Positions 35,006 through 43,795 of a DNA stretch of 47,603 bases are shown here, in pieces. The stretch comes from Sedimentisphaerales bacterium (lineage in GTDB: Bacteria; Planctomycetota; Phycisphaerae; Sedimentisphaerales; Anaerohalosphaeraceae), in assembly GCA_028282905.1 (NCBI GenBank), contig JANQGW010000081.1, positions 1-47,603 on the forward strand, given 5' to 3'. The translations under genes and the position numbers were made by a program. Position 1 is the first letter of the stretch. The number at the start of each line of letters is the position of its first letter. The notes under the pieces are model-generated. The model worked only from the letters and a program-made list of their open reading frames with translations, had not been told where the DNA came from and did not search any database.

Positions 35006-37981
35006 ATGAAATATCGGTATGCTGATTCCGTAACAATTGTGTTGCTGGTTCTGATTGCGGCCGGGCAGGTTTCTGCGATCTTGCCGGATCAATTGACCGT
35101 CGATGTCGGCGATGTTACCGGCGACGGCCAAAGCGACTATGCGGTGCTAACCAAACGCTCACTGCGAGCGCCGGGATACCGTGTCTGGAGCTATGATGGT
35201 GCCGGTACTTATACCCCAGTTGCTGCGCCGGAAGTACGAACCTATCGCGGCTATGTTGATTCTGATCCCAATCTCCAGGTAAACGCCTGGGTGGATGAGA
35301 ACAACCTGATTGACATCAATTTTAATGACGGACGGCATCATACACAGCGGCAGACCAATCTGCCCGTCGATCTTAGCGGTCCAAGCGGTACAGCCGATCC
35401 GGGAACCGGCAATATAGAGATTGCCCGCTCGGTGAACCGTGTTTCACCGACGCCTTCTGGCTATGTCATTCCCAAATATACCATGAGCAAAATGCGTGTT
35501 GGCGTAGATATTTGTAATGATGTCTATGTGGCTAAGGGCAGCAGTATTGACGCGGCGGTTGGCCTCTGCGAACAGCGTATCAACGATTCGGACCATTTCT
35601 ACGCCCGTGATATGTCGCTGGCCTGGGAAATTACCGAGGTCGTGGTGCGTGTCGGTGGCGACCCGGCCAGTTGGAAGACCTTCTGGAAGGGCGACGACGG
35701 AATTACACCGTATAAATTCAATACGAAACTGAGATTCAAAGCCCCGGGCGGCGGCGGTTCGGCAGGACGTGTATTCTCTGCCAAAGTCGATTTCCCCAAT
35801 GCGCATTCGGCGACACTCGGATCGACGTCACCGTATTCACGCTCGCTTGGCCATGAAGTTGCGCATGGGATGGGCGTTGGACACTACTCGGATTGGATGG
35901 ATACAATGAGCGGTTCAAACTCGGCTTTGGGGCTGGGTACCGTTCAAAAGATGATCGAAGAGTTGCACTTGGCATCGGAAACATCGGCCCCCGCTATTCT
36001 CTATGGTTCCGAACTAGCACCGCATGCGATGTGGGATGCGGCCAATACACAAGAGGGGCAGCCGGTTTTGATTGACCTTCTTGAAAATGACTATGACGGC
36101 AATGGTGACACTATCCATCTGGCTTATGTTGACAGCACTTCAGAGCGGGGCGGTACTATCAAAGTAGTCTCAGACGGCATAGTTCAATATACACCTCCAA
36201 CCGGTTACGTTGGAGTGGATCGCTTTACCTATCATGCGGCCGACAGCAGGGGACTGACGAACCGCAATGGACGGGTTAAAGTCTATGTCCGCAATACTGG
36301 ATTGGCGACTCATCTGCTCCTGGACGAACAGGATGGTGCAACTGCTCATGATGTCGGACCTTATCAGGCACACGGTACTTTGGACTCCGGCATTACACCA
36401 TTTTCTACTGGATCGCAGACAGGTATCATTGGAAATGCTCTGGAAAACCTGGCTGATTCGGTGACAAAGGCACGCATTACCAGTGACATAGGCGATCCTT
36501 TGTCTGACAGCCTCAGCGTTTCATTATGGGTCAAGTTCAACACACTGCCGACGAGTGACGCGGCAATCATCAGCAAGGGGGGCGCTGTGATTCGTGGGCG
36601 GGTGGACAACATTCGCGGCGGCTGGGCTATCAGTGTCGATGACGGCAAACTGTATTTTGCCTGCAAATTACAGACGGATTCTCAATACGAAGGACATCTG
36701 GCTGATCTGCGTGATACATCAAATGTCCAGACCGGCCAGTGGTATCACCTTGTCATGACAATGGACCGGCAACATAAAAGATTGCGGGCGTGGATCAATA
36801 ATTTGGAAGTTACCAATACGCTCGCCGGCACTGTGATTCCAGATGGCCTCATTGAAAACTACTACCCGTTGACATTGTTCAATTGTGCTAGTGATGATGC
36901 CTCGCTGCCGTGCGTTATCGATGATGTCCGAATCTTCAACAATGTTTTATCGATTCAGGAGGTTTCGGATCTCTACGCGACTAATGATGACATTCCCGCG
37001 GGTGCTCCAAACCCGCCCAGTCCGTCCGATGAGGTTTTGGCTGGGCAGCCGATTTCCTGGATTCCCGGAAAGCCCAACGCCTATGATTATCGTGTATATT
37101 TGGGGACTGATTACAACAGCGTGTTGAATGCAACCGTTGACTCTCCGGAATTCAAGGGTATCCAGAATACAACAACCTATACGCCTTCGACCCAACCCCA
37201 TACGCAGTATTTCTGGCGGATCGATGAAGTTGTGGGCTCAACAGTAGTCACCGGAGATGTCTGGCGTTTTTATACCGGCGGAACCGAACTTTTTGGCCCG
37301 GCTTTGGCCAATTCCGGTTTTGAAATTCAGACGGTTGATCCGGCAATGTCTATCTCCGGTGTTCAAAGCTGGTATGACACCTCATACACATACACAACAT
37401 GGGCCGGCTACAGTTCCGCGACATTTCCGCCTGCACAGGGCAGTAATTGGGCTGAACTTGGCAACGCAAAGTGGATTTATCAGCAAATCGGCCTTTGGAC
37501 GCCCAGCACGACGTACGATGTGTATGCACTGCTTGGCGCAAAAGCCGGCAGTACCTTCCGGGGAGCGAAAATCAGCCTCTGGGCCGGAGGCGATGTTGCC
37601 GCGGCTTCGGATGGCGTGGACTTGGCGGCCATTGGCGCGGTACAGGTTGATTCTACAGAGTTGTTAAAGCCTTCACTGACTGCTCCCGCCTCAACATCCG
37701 TGCGTCAAACGCTTTCGACCGGCAGCGGACATAAAACCGGCGATCCGTTGTGGCTCCGGATAGAGCAGGGAGGTGGAAACGGCAGGACGCTGGTTGATGA
37801 TGTCCAGGTTACGCCTTTGCTGAGCGGAAAAAGAGGCTATCCGGATTTTGTGACATTGGCTGACCAGTGGCTTCAAACAAACTGCGGTCTCTGTAATGGA
37901 GCCGACCTGACCGGCGACGGTAATGTAACGAGTGCTGATCTCATCGAATTTGCGAACAGGTGGCTAAGTGATGCATTTTAG
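35006..37981 (+). CDS. Modular metzincin-type metalloprotease with LamG, FN3-like, jelly-roll and dockerin-like parts
   Basis: A 991-residue exported protein. ATG 35006 is chosen because GGGGGA lies 5 bases ahead. Signal peptide MKYRYADSVTIVLLVLIAAG. The protease domain spans about residues 140-330. HEVAHGMGVGH at 283-293 is a full HExxHxxGxxH zinc motif with Glu284 catalytic, and DTMSG at about 299-303 looks like the Met-turn. A Big_9/cadherin-like module (about 345-425), LamG (435-665), an FN3-like module (670-765) and the shared jelly-roll domain (770-930) follow. The tail, DLTGDGNVTSADLIEFANRWL, is a dockerin half. It would cut protein at the surface, plausibly glycoprotein core such as mucin, given GH101 and fucosidases nearby. 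Substrate is inference. Confidence 0.85.
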   Translation: MKYRYADSVTIVLLVLIAAGQVSAILPDQLTVDVGDVTGDGQSDYAVLTKRSLRAPGYRVWSYDGAGTYTPVAAPEVRTYRGYVDSDPNLQVNAWVDENNLIDINFNDGRHHTQRQTNLPVDLSGPSGTADPGTGNIEIARSVNRVSPTPSGYVIPKYTMSKMRVGVDICNDVYVAKGSSIDAAVGLCEQRINDSDHFYARDMSLAWEITEVVVRVGGDPASWKTFWKGDDGITPYKFNTKLRFKAPGGGGSAGRVFSAKVDFPNAHSATLGSTSPYSRSLGHEVAHGMGVGHYSDWMDTMSGSNSALGLGTVQKMIEELHLASETSAPAILYGSELAPHAMWDAANTQEGQPVLIDLLENDYDGNGDTIHLAYVDSTSERGGTIKVVSDGIVQYTPPTGYVGVDRFTYHAADSRGLTNRNGRVKVYVRNTGLATHLLLDEQDGATAHDVGPYQAHGTLDSGITPFSTGSQTGIIGNALENLADSVTKARITSDIGDPLSDSLSVSLWVKFNTLPTSDAAIISKGGAVIRGRVDNIRGGWAISVDDGKLYFACKLQTDSQYEGHLADLRDTSNVQTGQWYHLVMTMDRQHKRLRAWINNLEVTNTLAGTVIPDGLIENYYPLTLFNCASDDASLPCVIDDVRIFNNVLSIQEVSDLYATNDDIPAGAPNPPSPSDEVLAGQPISWIPGKPNAYDYRVYLGTDYNSVLNATVDSPEFKGIQNTTTYTPSTQPHTQYFWRIDEVVGSTVVTGDVWRFYTGGTELFGPALANSGFEIQTVDPAMSISGVQSWYDTSYTYTTWAGYSSATFPPAQGSNWAELGNAKWIYQQIGLWTPSTTYDVYALLGAKAGSTFRGAKISLWAGGDVAAASDGVDLAAIGAVQVDSTELLKPSLTAPASTSVRQTLSTGSGHKTGDPLWLRIEQGGGNGRTLVDDVQVTPLLSGKRGYPDFVTLADQWLQTNCGLCNGADLTGDGNVTSADLIEFANRWLSDAF

Positions 37982-38042
37982 TGTATAATATGATACATTC
38001 GACAGACAGGAATATCTCAAATTTTCAGAAAGGATGCTGTAG

Positions 38043-39593
38043 ATGAATGCCCATAAACTTCGAAGTCGACAACTTATTTTATTTTTCATGTTAGTTTTAA
38101 GCGGTTTTATTGTTGCCGCACAGACAACAAAAACTGCAACGGACGCAGCCAGCGGCTCGAAACCACCGAATATCATTTTGATCTATGCTGATGACATTGG
38201 CTACGGTGATTTCAGTTGTTACGGTATGACCGCCGCTCAAACACCTCATATTGACCGATTGGCCCAAAAAGGATTGCAGTTTACATCCGGGTATTGTTCA
38301 TCGGCGACCTGTACCCCATCACGCTACTCAATGCTCACCGGCCAATACGCATGGCGCAAGCGGGGAACCGGTATCCTTCGCGGTAACGCCGCGATGATTA
38401 TCAAGCCGGGTACAACAACACTGCCTTCAATCCTCAAGAAAGCCGGGTACAAAACCGGCGTCGTTGGAAAGTGGCATCTCGGACTCGGTGACGGTACCAG
38501 GCCCCTGGACTGGAACAAAGAGATCAAGCCCGGACCGCTGGAGATCGGCTTTGACTATGCGTTTCTCATGCCCGCTACCGGAGACAGGGTGCCCTGTGTC
38601 TATATGGAAAATCATAATGTGATTAACCTGGACCCGGATGATCCAATTGTCGTCAGTTACGGCAAACCCATCCCCGGCGAGCCAACCGGCATCACCCATC
38701 GCGATACGCTCAAGATGGATTGGAGCCGCGGACACAATAACGCGGTTATCAATGGGGTTGGGCGAATCGGTCACATGAAGGGCGGGACATCGGCTTTGTG
38801 GGATGATGAAACGATGGCCGATGAATTTGTCAAACAGGCGAAGGCCTTTATTGACAGAAACAAAAAAGAACGGTTTTTTTTATACTTTGCGACACATGAT
38901 ATCCATGTGCCGCGTATTCCACACCCTCGATTCGTAGGCAAATCCGGCATGGGACCAAGAGGCGATGCGCTGGTGCAGTTTGACTGGTGCGTCGGTCAAC
39001 TCGTTGAAAAGATTGAACAGCTTGGGCTGGCCGAAGAAACGATGATTATCGTTACGAGCGATAACGGTCCTGTGCTTGATGATGGGTATAAGGATCAGGC
39101 GAGGGAAAAATTAGGCGACCATAAGCCCGCTGGACCGCTTAAAGGCGGCAAATACAGTTTCTTTGAAGGCGGCACAAGAGTTCCGTTTATTGTTGCCTGG
39201 CCCGGAACCATTAATCCAGGTCGATCAGAGGCGATTGTCAGCCAGGTTGATTTTGGTGCGTCTTTCGCAAAAATGACCGGACAGACATTGCAGACGGATG
39301 CCATGCCGGACAGCTTTGACGTGCTGGACGCATTGCTCGGAAAATCGAAAATCGGACGCGAGCACGTGGTTGAACACGCTCGACGGCTCGGCCTGCGCAA
39401 GGGCAACTGGAAATATATTGAGCCGCAGCCGCAGCCGAAAACGAAAAAGAAGCCAAAAGGCAAACCGATGCTCTTTCACTTGAATGATGACCTTGGCGAA
39501 AGCACCAATGTCTCCGGAAAATATCCGAAAAAGACAGAAGAAATGAGTCAGATGCTGCAAAAGATCAGACGTGACGGTCGAACGCGGCCTTAA
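38043..39593 (+). CDS. Type I (formylglycine) sulfatase, Sec-exported
   Basis: A 516-residue sulfatase. Residues 1-26 form a Sec signal with hydrophobic ILFFMLVLSGFIVA. The metal-binding start is IILIYADDIGYGD. The motif C-T-P-S-R begins at Cys90, with GKWHLG and TSDNGPVLDD further on. Its sequence differs clearly from the sulfatases at 33555 and 39683, so the three probably attack different sulfated positions. It is preceded by an AAAGGAT site, 61 bases after the protease gene, and followed by a strong terminator that closes the run. The extended Lys/Pro-rich loop (QPQPKTKKKPKGKP) near residue 465 is unusual. Confidence 0.93.
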   Translation: MNAHKLRSRQLILFFMLVLSGFIVAAQTTKTATDAASGSKPPNIILIYADDIGYGDFSCYGMTAAQTPHIDRLAQKGLQFTSGYCSSATCTPSRYSMLTGQYAWRKRGTGILRGNAAMIIKPGTTTLPSILKKAGYKTGVVGKWHLGLGDGTRPLDWNKEIKPGPLEIGFDYAFLMPATGDRVPCVYMENHNVINLDPDDPIVVSYGKPIPGEPTGITHRDTLKMDWSRGHNNAVINGVGRIGHMKGGTSALWDDETMADEFVKQAKAFIDRNKKERFFLYFATHDIHVPRIPHPRFVGKSGMGPRGDALVQFDWCVGQLVEKIEQLGLAEETMIIVTSDNGPVLDDGYKDQAREKLGDHKPAGPLKGGKYSFFEGGTRVPFIVAWPGTINPGRSEAIVSQVDFGASFAKMTGQTLQTDAMPDSFDVLDALLGKSKIGREHVVEHARRLGLRKGNWKYIEPQPQPKTKKKPKGKPMLFHLNDDLGESTNVSGKYPKKTEEMSQMLQKIRRDGRTRP

Positions 39594-39627
39594 GAGTTTA
39601 CCGCGTCAGTCAGTGATAGACAGATAA

Positions 39628-39672
39628 AAAGCCCGCTGAGAACAAGCAGTGTTTTCAGCGGGCTTTGTTTTT
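39628..39672. terminator. Strong bidirectional terminator between convergent sulfatase genes
   Basis: A 16-bp stem (AAAGCCCGCTGAGAAC with GTTTTCAGCGGGCTTT, one G-U) encloses AAGCAGT. It is flanked by an A run on the left and T-rich sequence on the right, so it can serve both strands. It separates the sulfatase ending at 39593 from the one ending at 39683. Confidence 0.9.
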
Positions 39673-39682
39673 AGAAAACGGT

Positions 39683-41071
39683 TTACGCATCGTAAGGCGC
39701 TTTAAATTCTTTGGAATTTCGCCTTGCCGAGTTCATGACGGTCAACATCTCAGACACTCGATCCGGGTGTTTATCAGCCAGATTCTCGGTTTCGGAAATA
39801 TCGCCGGCAAGGTCATATAATTCGGTCTTGATGACCTTTTTATTTTTCCTGTTCCATCGGCGAATAAGTTTCCAGTTGCCTTTTCTCAGTGCCTGCTGAG
39901 CGCCAAGTTCCCAATAGAGATAATCATGGGTTTCCTGTTGCTGGTCCTCACCAAGCAGGGCAGGCAGCAATGACAAACCGTCAACCCCCTCAGGAACATT
40001 GACTCCGGCAATATCACAGCAGGTCGGCAGGATATCCCAGAATGCCGAGATATGATCGGTCGCAGAGCCGGCCTTAATGTTTTCCGGCCACCGGGCCACC
40101 ATTGGTACACGAATGCCGCCTTCGTAAAGCGAGCCTTTTTTCGCACGCAGATCACCCGATGCCTTAAATTTCTTCAGCGTTCCGCCCGCGCCGTGAGCGC
40201 CATTATCGCTGGTAAAGATGACGAGCGTATCCCGGTCAAGCCCTGTTTTTGCTAAGAGGCCAAGTATTTTTCCGACATCACCGTCCATCCGTGAGATCAT
40301 CGCGGCCTGTATCTTTTCATTTTTCTCCCAGTCCTTGTCGGCATACTCACCCAGCTCTGGCACCTGAAACTTAGTATGCGGTATCGTGTAGGGCAGGTAC
40401 AGGAAAAACGGTTTATCCTTGTTGTTTTCAATAAACTCCAACGCTTCCTTGGTCAGCAGATCGTGTGAATATTCTTTTTGGCCGCCGTTTTGATTACCGG
40501 ACAGCTCCACCCTATCAGCATTACGCCAGAGATGTGTGGGATAGTAGTTATGTGCCTGACGCTGGCAGTTGTAGCCAAACCAGTGATCGAAGCCCTGATT
40601 ATTCGGATCGCCTTCTGAACCGGGATAACCCAGTCCCCACTTCCCGATACATGCCGTCACATAGCCGCCTTTTTTCATAACCTCCGCGATTGTCACTTCA
40701 TCTTTTGGGATGGGCAGATTACCTTCATACGGCAGGGGCTTATTGTTACGGACAAATGTATGACCAGTGTGCTTGCCTGTGATGAGACAGCACCGTGACG
40801 GCGCGCAAAGAGCGCTTCCGGCATAATGCTGAGTAAATTTCATCCCCTCAGAAGCCATGCGGTCAATACTCGGTGTTTTAATCAATTGCTGCCCATAACA
40901 GCCGAGGTCGCCATAGCCCAAGTCGTCCGCTAAAATGTAAATCACATTTGGTTTGCTGCTTCGATTATTGACTTTTTTCGGTTTATTCGTTGCAGCAAGC
41001 AAAGAGTTACTTGCCGCTAAAAGAGAGACTGCCCCGGTCATCTTGAAAAAATCACGCCTGTTTAAACGCAT
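39683..41071 (-). CDS. Type I (formylglycine) sulfatase, Tat-exported
   Basis: A 462-residue sulfatase. MRLNRRDFFKMTGAVSLLAAS is a Tat signal (R-R-D-F-F-K). The metal segment YILADDLGYGDLGCYG and catalytic C-A-P-S-R (Cys89) are present. SDNGAHGAGG and GSLYEGGIRVPM follow the arylsulfatase A-like pattern. On the minus strand a GAGGT site lies 5 bases before the ATG. It forms its own unit, facing the previous sulfatase across the terminator. The AraC gene behind it (41346-42227) reads in the same direction and is 274 bases upstream. Substrate unknown; sulfated fucose or GalNAc would fit the neighbours. Confidence 0.93.
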   Translation of the reverse strand: MRLNRRDFFKMTGAVSLLAASNSLLAATNKPKKVNNRSSKPNVIYILADDLGYGDLGCYGQQLIKTPSIDRMASEGMKFTQHYAGSALCAPSRCCLITGKHTGHTFVRNNKPLPYEGNLPIPKDEVTIAEVMKKGGYVTACIGKWGLGYPGSEGDPNNQGFDHWFGYNCQRQAHNYYPTHLWRNADRVELSGNQNGGQKEYSHDLLTKEALEFIENNKDKPFFLYLPYTIPHTKFQVPELGEYADKDWEKNEKIQAAMISRMDGDVGKILGLLAKTGLDRDTLVIFTSDNGAHGAGGTLKKFKASGDLRAKKGSLYEGGIRVPMVARWPENIKAGSATDHISAFWDILPTCCDIAGVNVPEGVDGLSLLPALLGEDQQQETHDYLYWELGAQQALRKGNWKLIRRWNRKNKKVIKTELYDLAGDISETENLADKHPDRVSEMLTVMNSARRNSKEFKAPYDA

Positions 41072-41094
41072 AAAAACCTCATGGATACTGTTTT

Positions 41095-41186
41095 ATATAG
41101 TATAGTTCATTCCCCAAAACACCGATTGTGCCAACTGAAAGATTTTGCAGATAAGCAATATTTCTTGACAACAATCCATATAGTAT
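41095..41186. repeat. ATATAGTAT repeated upstream of the minus-strand sulfatase
   Basis: ATATAGTAT occurs at 41095-41103 and 41178-41186 (83 bases apart) in an AT-rich leader. It may be a regulator site for the sulfatase or a chance repeat in AT-rich DNA. The rest of this 274-base gap shows no gene. Confidence 0.25.
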
Positions 41187-41345
41187 TGCACATATAAAAG
41201 AATTTTTCGCAGTGTTTTCTGTATTTTTAAAGAAATATGTTCTATTTGTGTCTGTTACTCTTTTAATTACATGCCTAAGAGTATTCAGATTCGATTATGG
41301 CTGTGAGTACCAAGTTTTTATGAAATATTTGCTGTTTTGTGCCCC

Positions 41346-42227
41346 TTATGAGTCAAATGTCGGTGCGGTGTGATGTTTGTGCTGGCGGCGAAATTCAGCG
41401 GGGGATTCTCCGGTAACTTGCTTAAATATCCGGCTGAAATAATTTCGATTTGGAAAACCTGTTGCCATTGCGATCCAGTCAATGGATTCTGAACTATGCA
41501 GCAGGAAATGCGATGCCTGTTTAATTCGGATACGTGTCACGTAGGCTCCCGGAGAGGTTCCGAGGTGATTTCTGAAAATTTTTGAAAGCCCTTCAATACT
41601 CATACACGCGATCTCCGCCAAATGCGAGTTCGGCAGTTTTTTGCTGTAATTACTCTCAATGTAAGAAAGCACATTATTCAGCACAGCAGGGCGGTCCTTT
41701 TTCCATTGAATATTAGCGTTAGTCATAACCACGTTCAGGAGCGCGAGACTATAGCGATAAATGGAATCTGTCGGTTCATAAGTTTTGTCTTCGACAATCA
41801 GCGTCTGAATGTCTTCGATCAGAGACAGTTCCGTTTTTTTCGCTTTAACGAGGATGGGTACCGATTGCATGGGACTGACGGCGTGGACGGTACTGAAAGC
41901 CATCCAAAACATCGGAACTGAGTTAGCGCCCAGACAATGGAAAAATTGGTGATCCGGGATTAACATAACATGGTCGGGGGTGATTTCATAAAAGGTATCC
42001 TGAAAGCTGACACAGTAGCCCGGCTTGGAATTATAATAAAGCCGCCAGAATGGACTGAAAACACTCGGAAAATTCCAGCTCGTGTTCCGCGGCAGATACC
42101 CGACCTCATGAATCAGCAGTCCTGTATGGTCAAACTCTCCACCCAGTGGGTAATATTCAATCCCCACCCCCGAAAAAGGCTGGTCATAAGCCCCGACATT
42201 AATACGGCTAAGTACAGAATCAGACAT
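41346..42227 (-). CDS. AraC-family transcriptional regulator (second)
   Basis: A 293-residue regulator. ATG 42227 is preferred over a TTG at 42263. Residues about 15-170 are a cupin-like sensor domain. Residues about 190-285 hold the AraC/XylS pair of helix-turn-helix motifs: KLPNSHLAEIACMSIEGLSKIF, then IDWIAMATGFPNRNYFSRIF and P-A-E-F-R-R. It is only distantly similar to the AraC protein at 2009. It diverges from the mutarotase, symporter, UroD-like and GH101 genes, with an inverted repeat in the 124-base gap. It probably induces them with L-rhamnose or L-fucose, and may also govern the sulfatase downstream on its own strand. Confidence 0.92.
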   Translation of the reverse strand: MSDSVLSRINVGAYDQPFSGVGIEYYPLGGEFDHTGLLIHEVGYLPRNTSWNFPSVFSPFWRLYYNSKPGYCVSFQDTFYEITPDHVMLIPDHQFFHCLGANSVPMFWMAFSTVHAVSPMQSVPILVKAKKTELSLIEDIQTLIVEDKTYEPTDSIYRYSLALLNVVMTNANIQWKKDRPAVLNNVLSYIESNYSKKLPNSHLAEIACMSIEGLSKIFRNHLGTSPGAYVTRIRIKQASHFLLHSSESIDWIAMATGFPNRNYFSRIFKQVTGESPAEFRRQHKHHTAPTFDS

Positions 42228-42289
42228 AAGTTTTACTTTAACAGATATAGATTCCTTTGTCAAATATATCTATGATTAATCTGGATACT

Positions 42290-42313
42290 AATGGGATTTC
42301 CGCTTATCCCGTT
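42290..42313. promoter_or_regulatory. Inverted repeat between the second AraC gene and the mutarotase gene
   Basis: AATGGGAT at 42290-42297 and ATCCCGTT at 42306-42313 form an imperfect inverted repeat (7 of 8). It lies 38 bases before the mutarotase ATG. A second inverted pair, AGATATA and TATATCT, lies near 42243-42271. Both are candidate operators. Confidence 0.35.
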
Positions 42314-42351
42314 ATCTTGTTCTGTTTCGAAAAATTGCTTTGGAGGCTTAA

Positions 42352-42690
42352 ATGAAACGATACGGAAGTGTAATTCAAGTCAAAGACGATAAAATTCAAG
42401 AGTATGTCAAACTCCATGCCGATGTTTGGCCCGGCGTTCTTGCAATGATTAAAGAGTGCAACATCCGGAATTATTCCATTTATCTTCGAAAATTGCCGGA
42501 CGGCAAGCACTACCTGTTCAGCTATTTTGAATACATCGGTACGGACTTTGATGCGGATATGGCCAAAATAGCAGCCGATGAAACCACGCAGAAATGGTGG
42601 GATGTCTGCAAACCCTGTCATGAGCCGTTTGCCGACAGGGATGAGGGTGAGTGGTGGGCGAGTATGGGAGAGGTGTTCCACTGCGATTAA
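42352..42690 (+). CDS. rhaM: L-rhamnose mutarotase-type protein (RhaM/DUF718)
   Basis: A 112-residue cytoplasmic enzyme, about the normal length of RhaM (around 104). His22 in YVKLHADVWP matches the catalytic His of the family, and the W-W pair near residues 82-83 is conserved in it. RhaM speeds interconversion of alpha and beta anomers of L-rhamnose so that the isomerase or dehydrogenase can use it; relatives act on L-fucose. It opens the run with a TTGGAGG site and is followed at once by the RhaT-like symporter. Whether rhamnose or fucose is the main substrate cannot be settled here. Fucosidases elsewhere in the window make fucose a real option. Confidence 0.9.
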   Translation: MKRYGSVIQVKDDKIQEYVKLHADVWPGVLAMIKECNIRNYSIYLRKLPDGKHYLFSYFEYIGTDFDADMAKIAADETTQKWWDVCKPCHEPFADRDEGEWWASMGEVFHCD

Positions 42691-42730
42691 TAAAGCTACA
42701 GTTTGAACTTCTATTTATAAAGGATTTCAT

Positions 42731-43777
42731 ATGACAGCGATGTTGGGTTTGATGTTAGGGCTTATTAGTGGCGTGATGACAGGCAGTTTCTCGCTGCCGA
42801 TGAAGAAAACAACACGCTGGTCCTGGGAGGCGACTTGGCTGATCTGGTCGATCTGTGCATTGTTGGTCATTCCTTGGCTGGTTGCTTTTACGACTGTCCC
42901 GAATGTACTGAGTGTATTCAGTGACGCAAAAGTTTCGGACATGTTTTTAGTTTATGTGTTCGGTCTATGCTGGGGCTTAGGGGCTGTGTTTTTTGGCCAG
43001 AGTATTGCAATGATCGGCATCAGCCTTTCTTTTGCACTGTGTATCGGACTGGCAACGGCCTTAGGAACATTGATACCGATGCTCAAAGATCCGCAGGTAT
43101 TTCAGACCGCTGCGGGGATTTGGTCAACATCAGGGATCTTTGTCATGATTATCGGCGTTGCGGTTTGTGCAATTGCCGGCCACTGTAAAGAGAAACACCT
43201 CAAGGCCGCTGCCGGCGGTGAATCCGCAGCAGAAAAAACTGTATCGAAGCCGGCTGGCGGTATGATGTTGGGACTGCTTATGGCCACATTAGGCGGAATC
43301 TTCAGCTCGATGCTGAATTTTGCATTTAATTTCAGCGGCAGCATCAAAGAGGCATCGCTTACGTTAGGGGCGTCCGCGACGAGCGCGTCCGATCCGGTCT
43401 GGGCGATTACACTTCTGGGTGGTCTGACAACGAATGTGCTGTATTGTTCGTTTCTACTTTTTCGCAATAAGACATGGAGTGATTATTTGAAGCCCCGGAC
43501 TACATCGCACTGGTTCCTGACAGCTCTGATGGGAGCGATTTGGATGCCCTCTATCGCATTATATGGGCGAGCTGCTGTCATGATGGGTGATTTGGGGGGA
43601 TCGGCCGGATGGGGGCTTTATATGGGCATGGTGATCGTAATCTCCAATGTCTGGGGATTTGTCACCGGTGAATGGAAAGGTATTCATGGAAAACCGGTTA
43701 ACACGATGATTGCAGGCATTATTTTGTTATTAGCAGCAATTGCTGTTCTTGGATATGGTGCAACGCTTAAACCGTAA
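42731..43777 (+). CDS. rhaT: L-rhamnose-proton symporter family protein (RhaT)
   Basis: A 348-residue inner-membrane protein close to the 344 residues of E. coli RhaT. About ten hydrophobic segments are visible. The family start LGLMLGLISGVMTGSFSLPMK, the WLIWSI segment and the FGLCWGLGAVFFGQSIAMIG region are characteristic. It takes up L-rhamnose or a related 6-deoxyhexose with a proton. It lies 40 bases after the mutarotase gene with an AAAGGA site. A lysine-rich cytoplasmic loop around residues 155-175 (CKEKHLKAAAGG) is a little longer than usual. Confidence 0.9.
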   Translation: MTAMLGLMLGLISGVMTGSFSLPMKKTTRWSWEATWLIWSICALLVIPWLVAFTTVPNVLSVFSDAKVSDMFLVYVFGLCWGLGAVFFGQSIAMIGISLSFALCIGLATALGTLIPMLKDPQVFQTAAGIWSTSGIFVMIIGVAVCAIAGHCKEKHLKAAAGGESAAEKTVSKPAGGMMLGLLMATLGGIFSSMLNFAFNFSGSIKEASLTLGASATSASDPVWAITLLGGLTTNVLYCSFLLFRNKTWSDYLKPRTTSHWFLTALMGAIWMPSIALYGRAAVMMGDLGGSAGWGLYMGMVIVISNVWGFVTGEWKGIHGKPVNTMIAGIILLLAAIAVLGYGATLKP

Positions 43778-43795
43778 ACATAAAGGAAGATTAAG

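Noticed and set aside
1420..37981. A cellulosome based on the dockerin-like tails
   Set aside because: No cohesin or scaffoldin is present, and most tails have only one clear EF-hand half.
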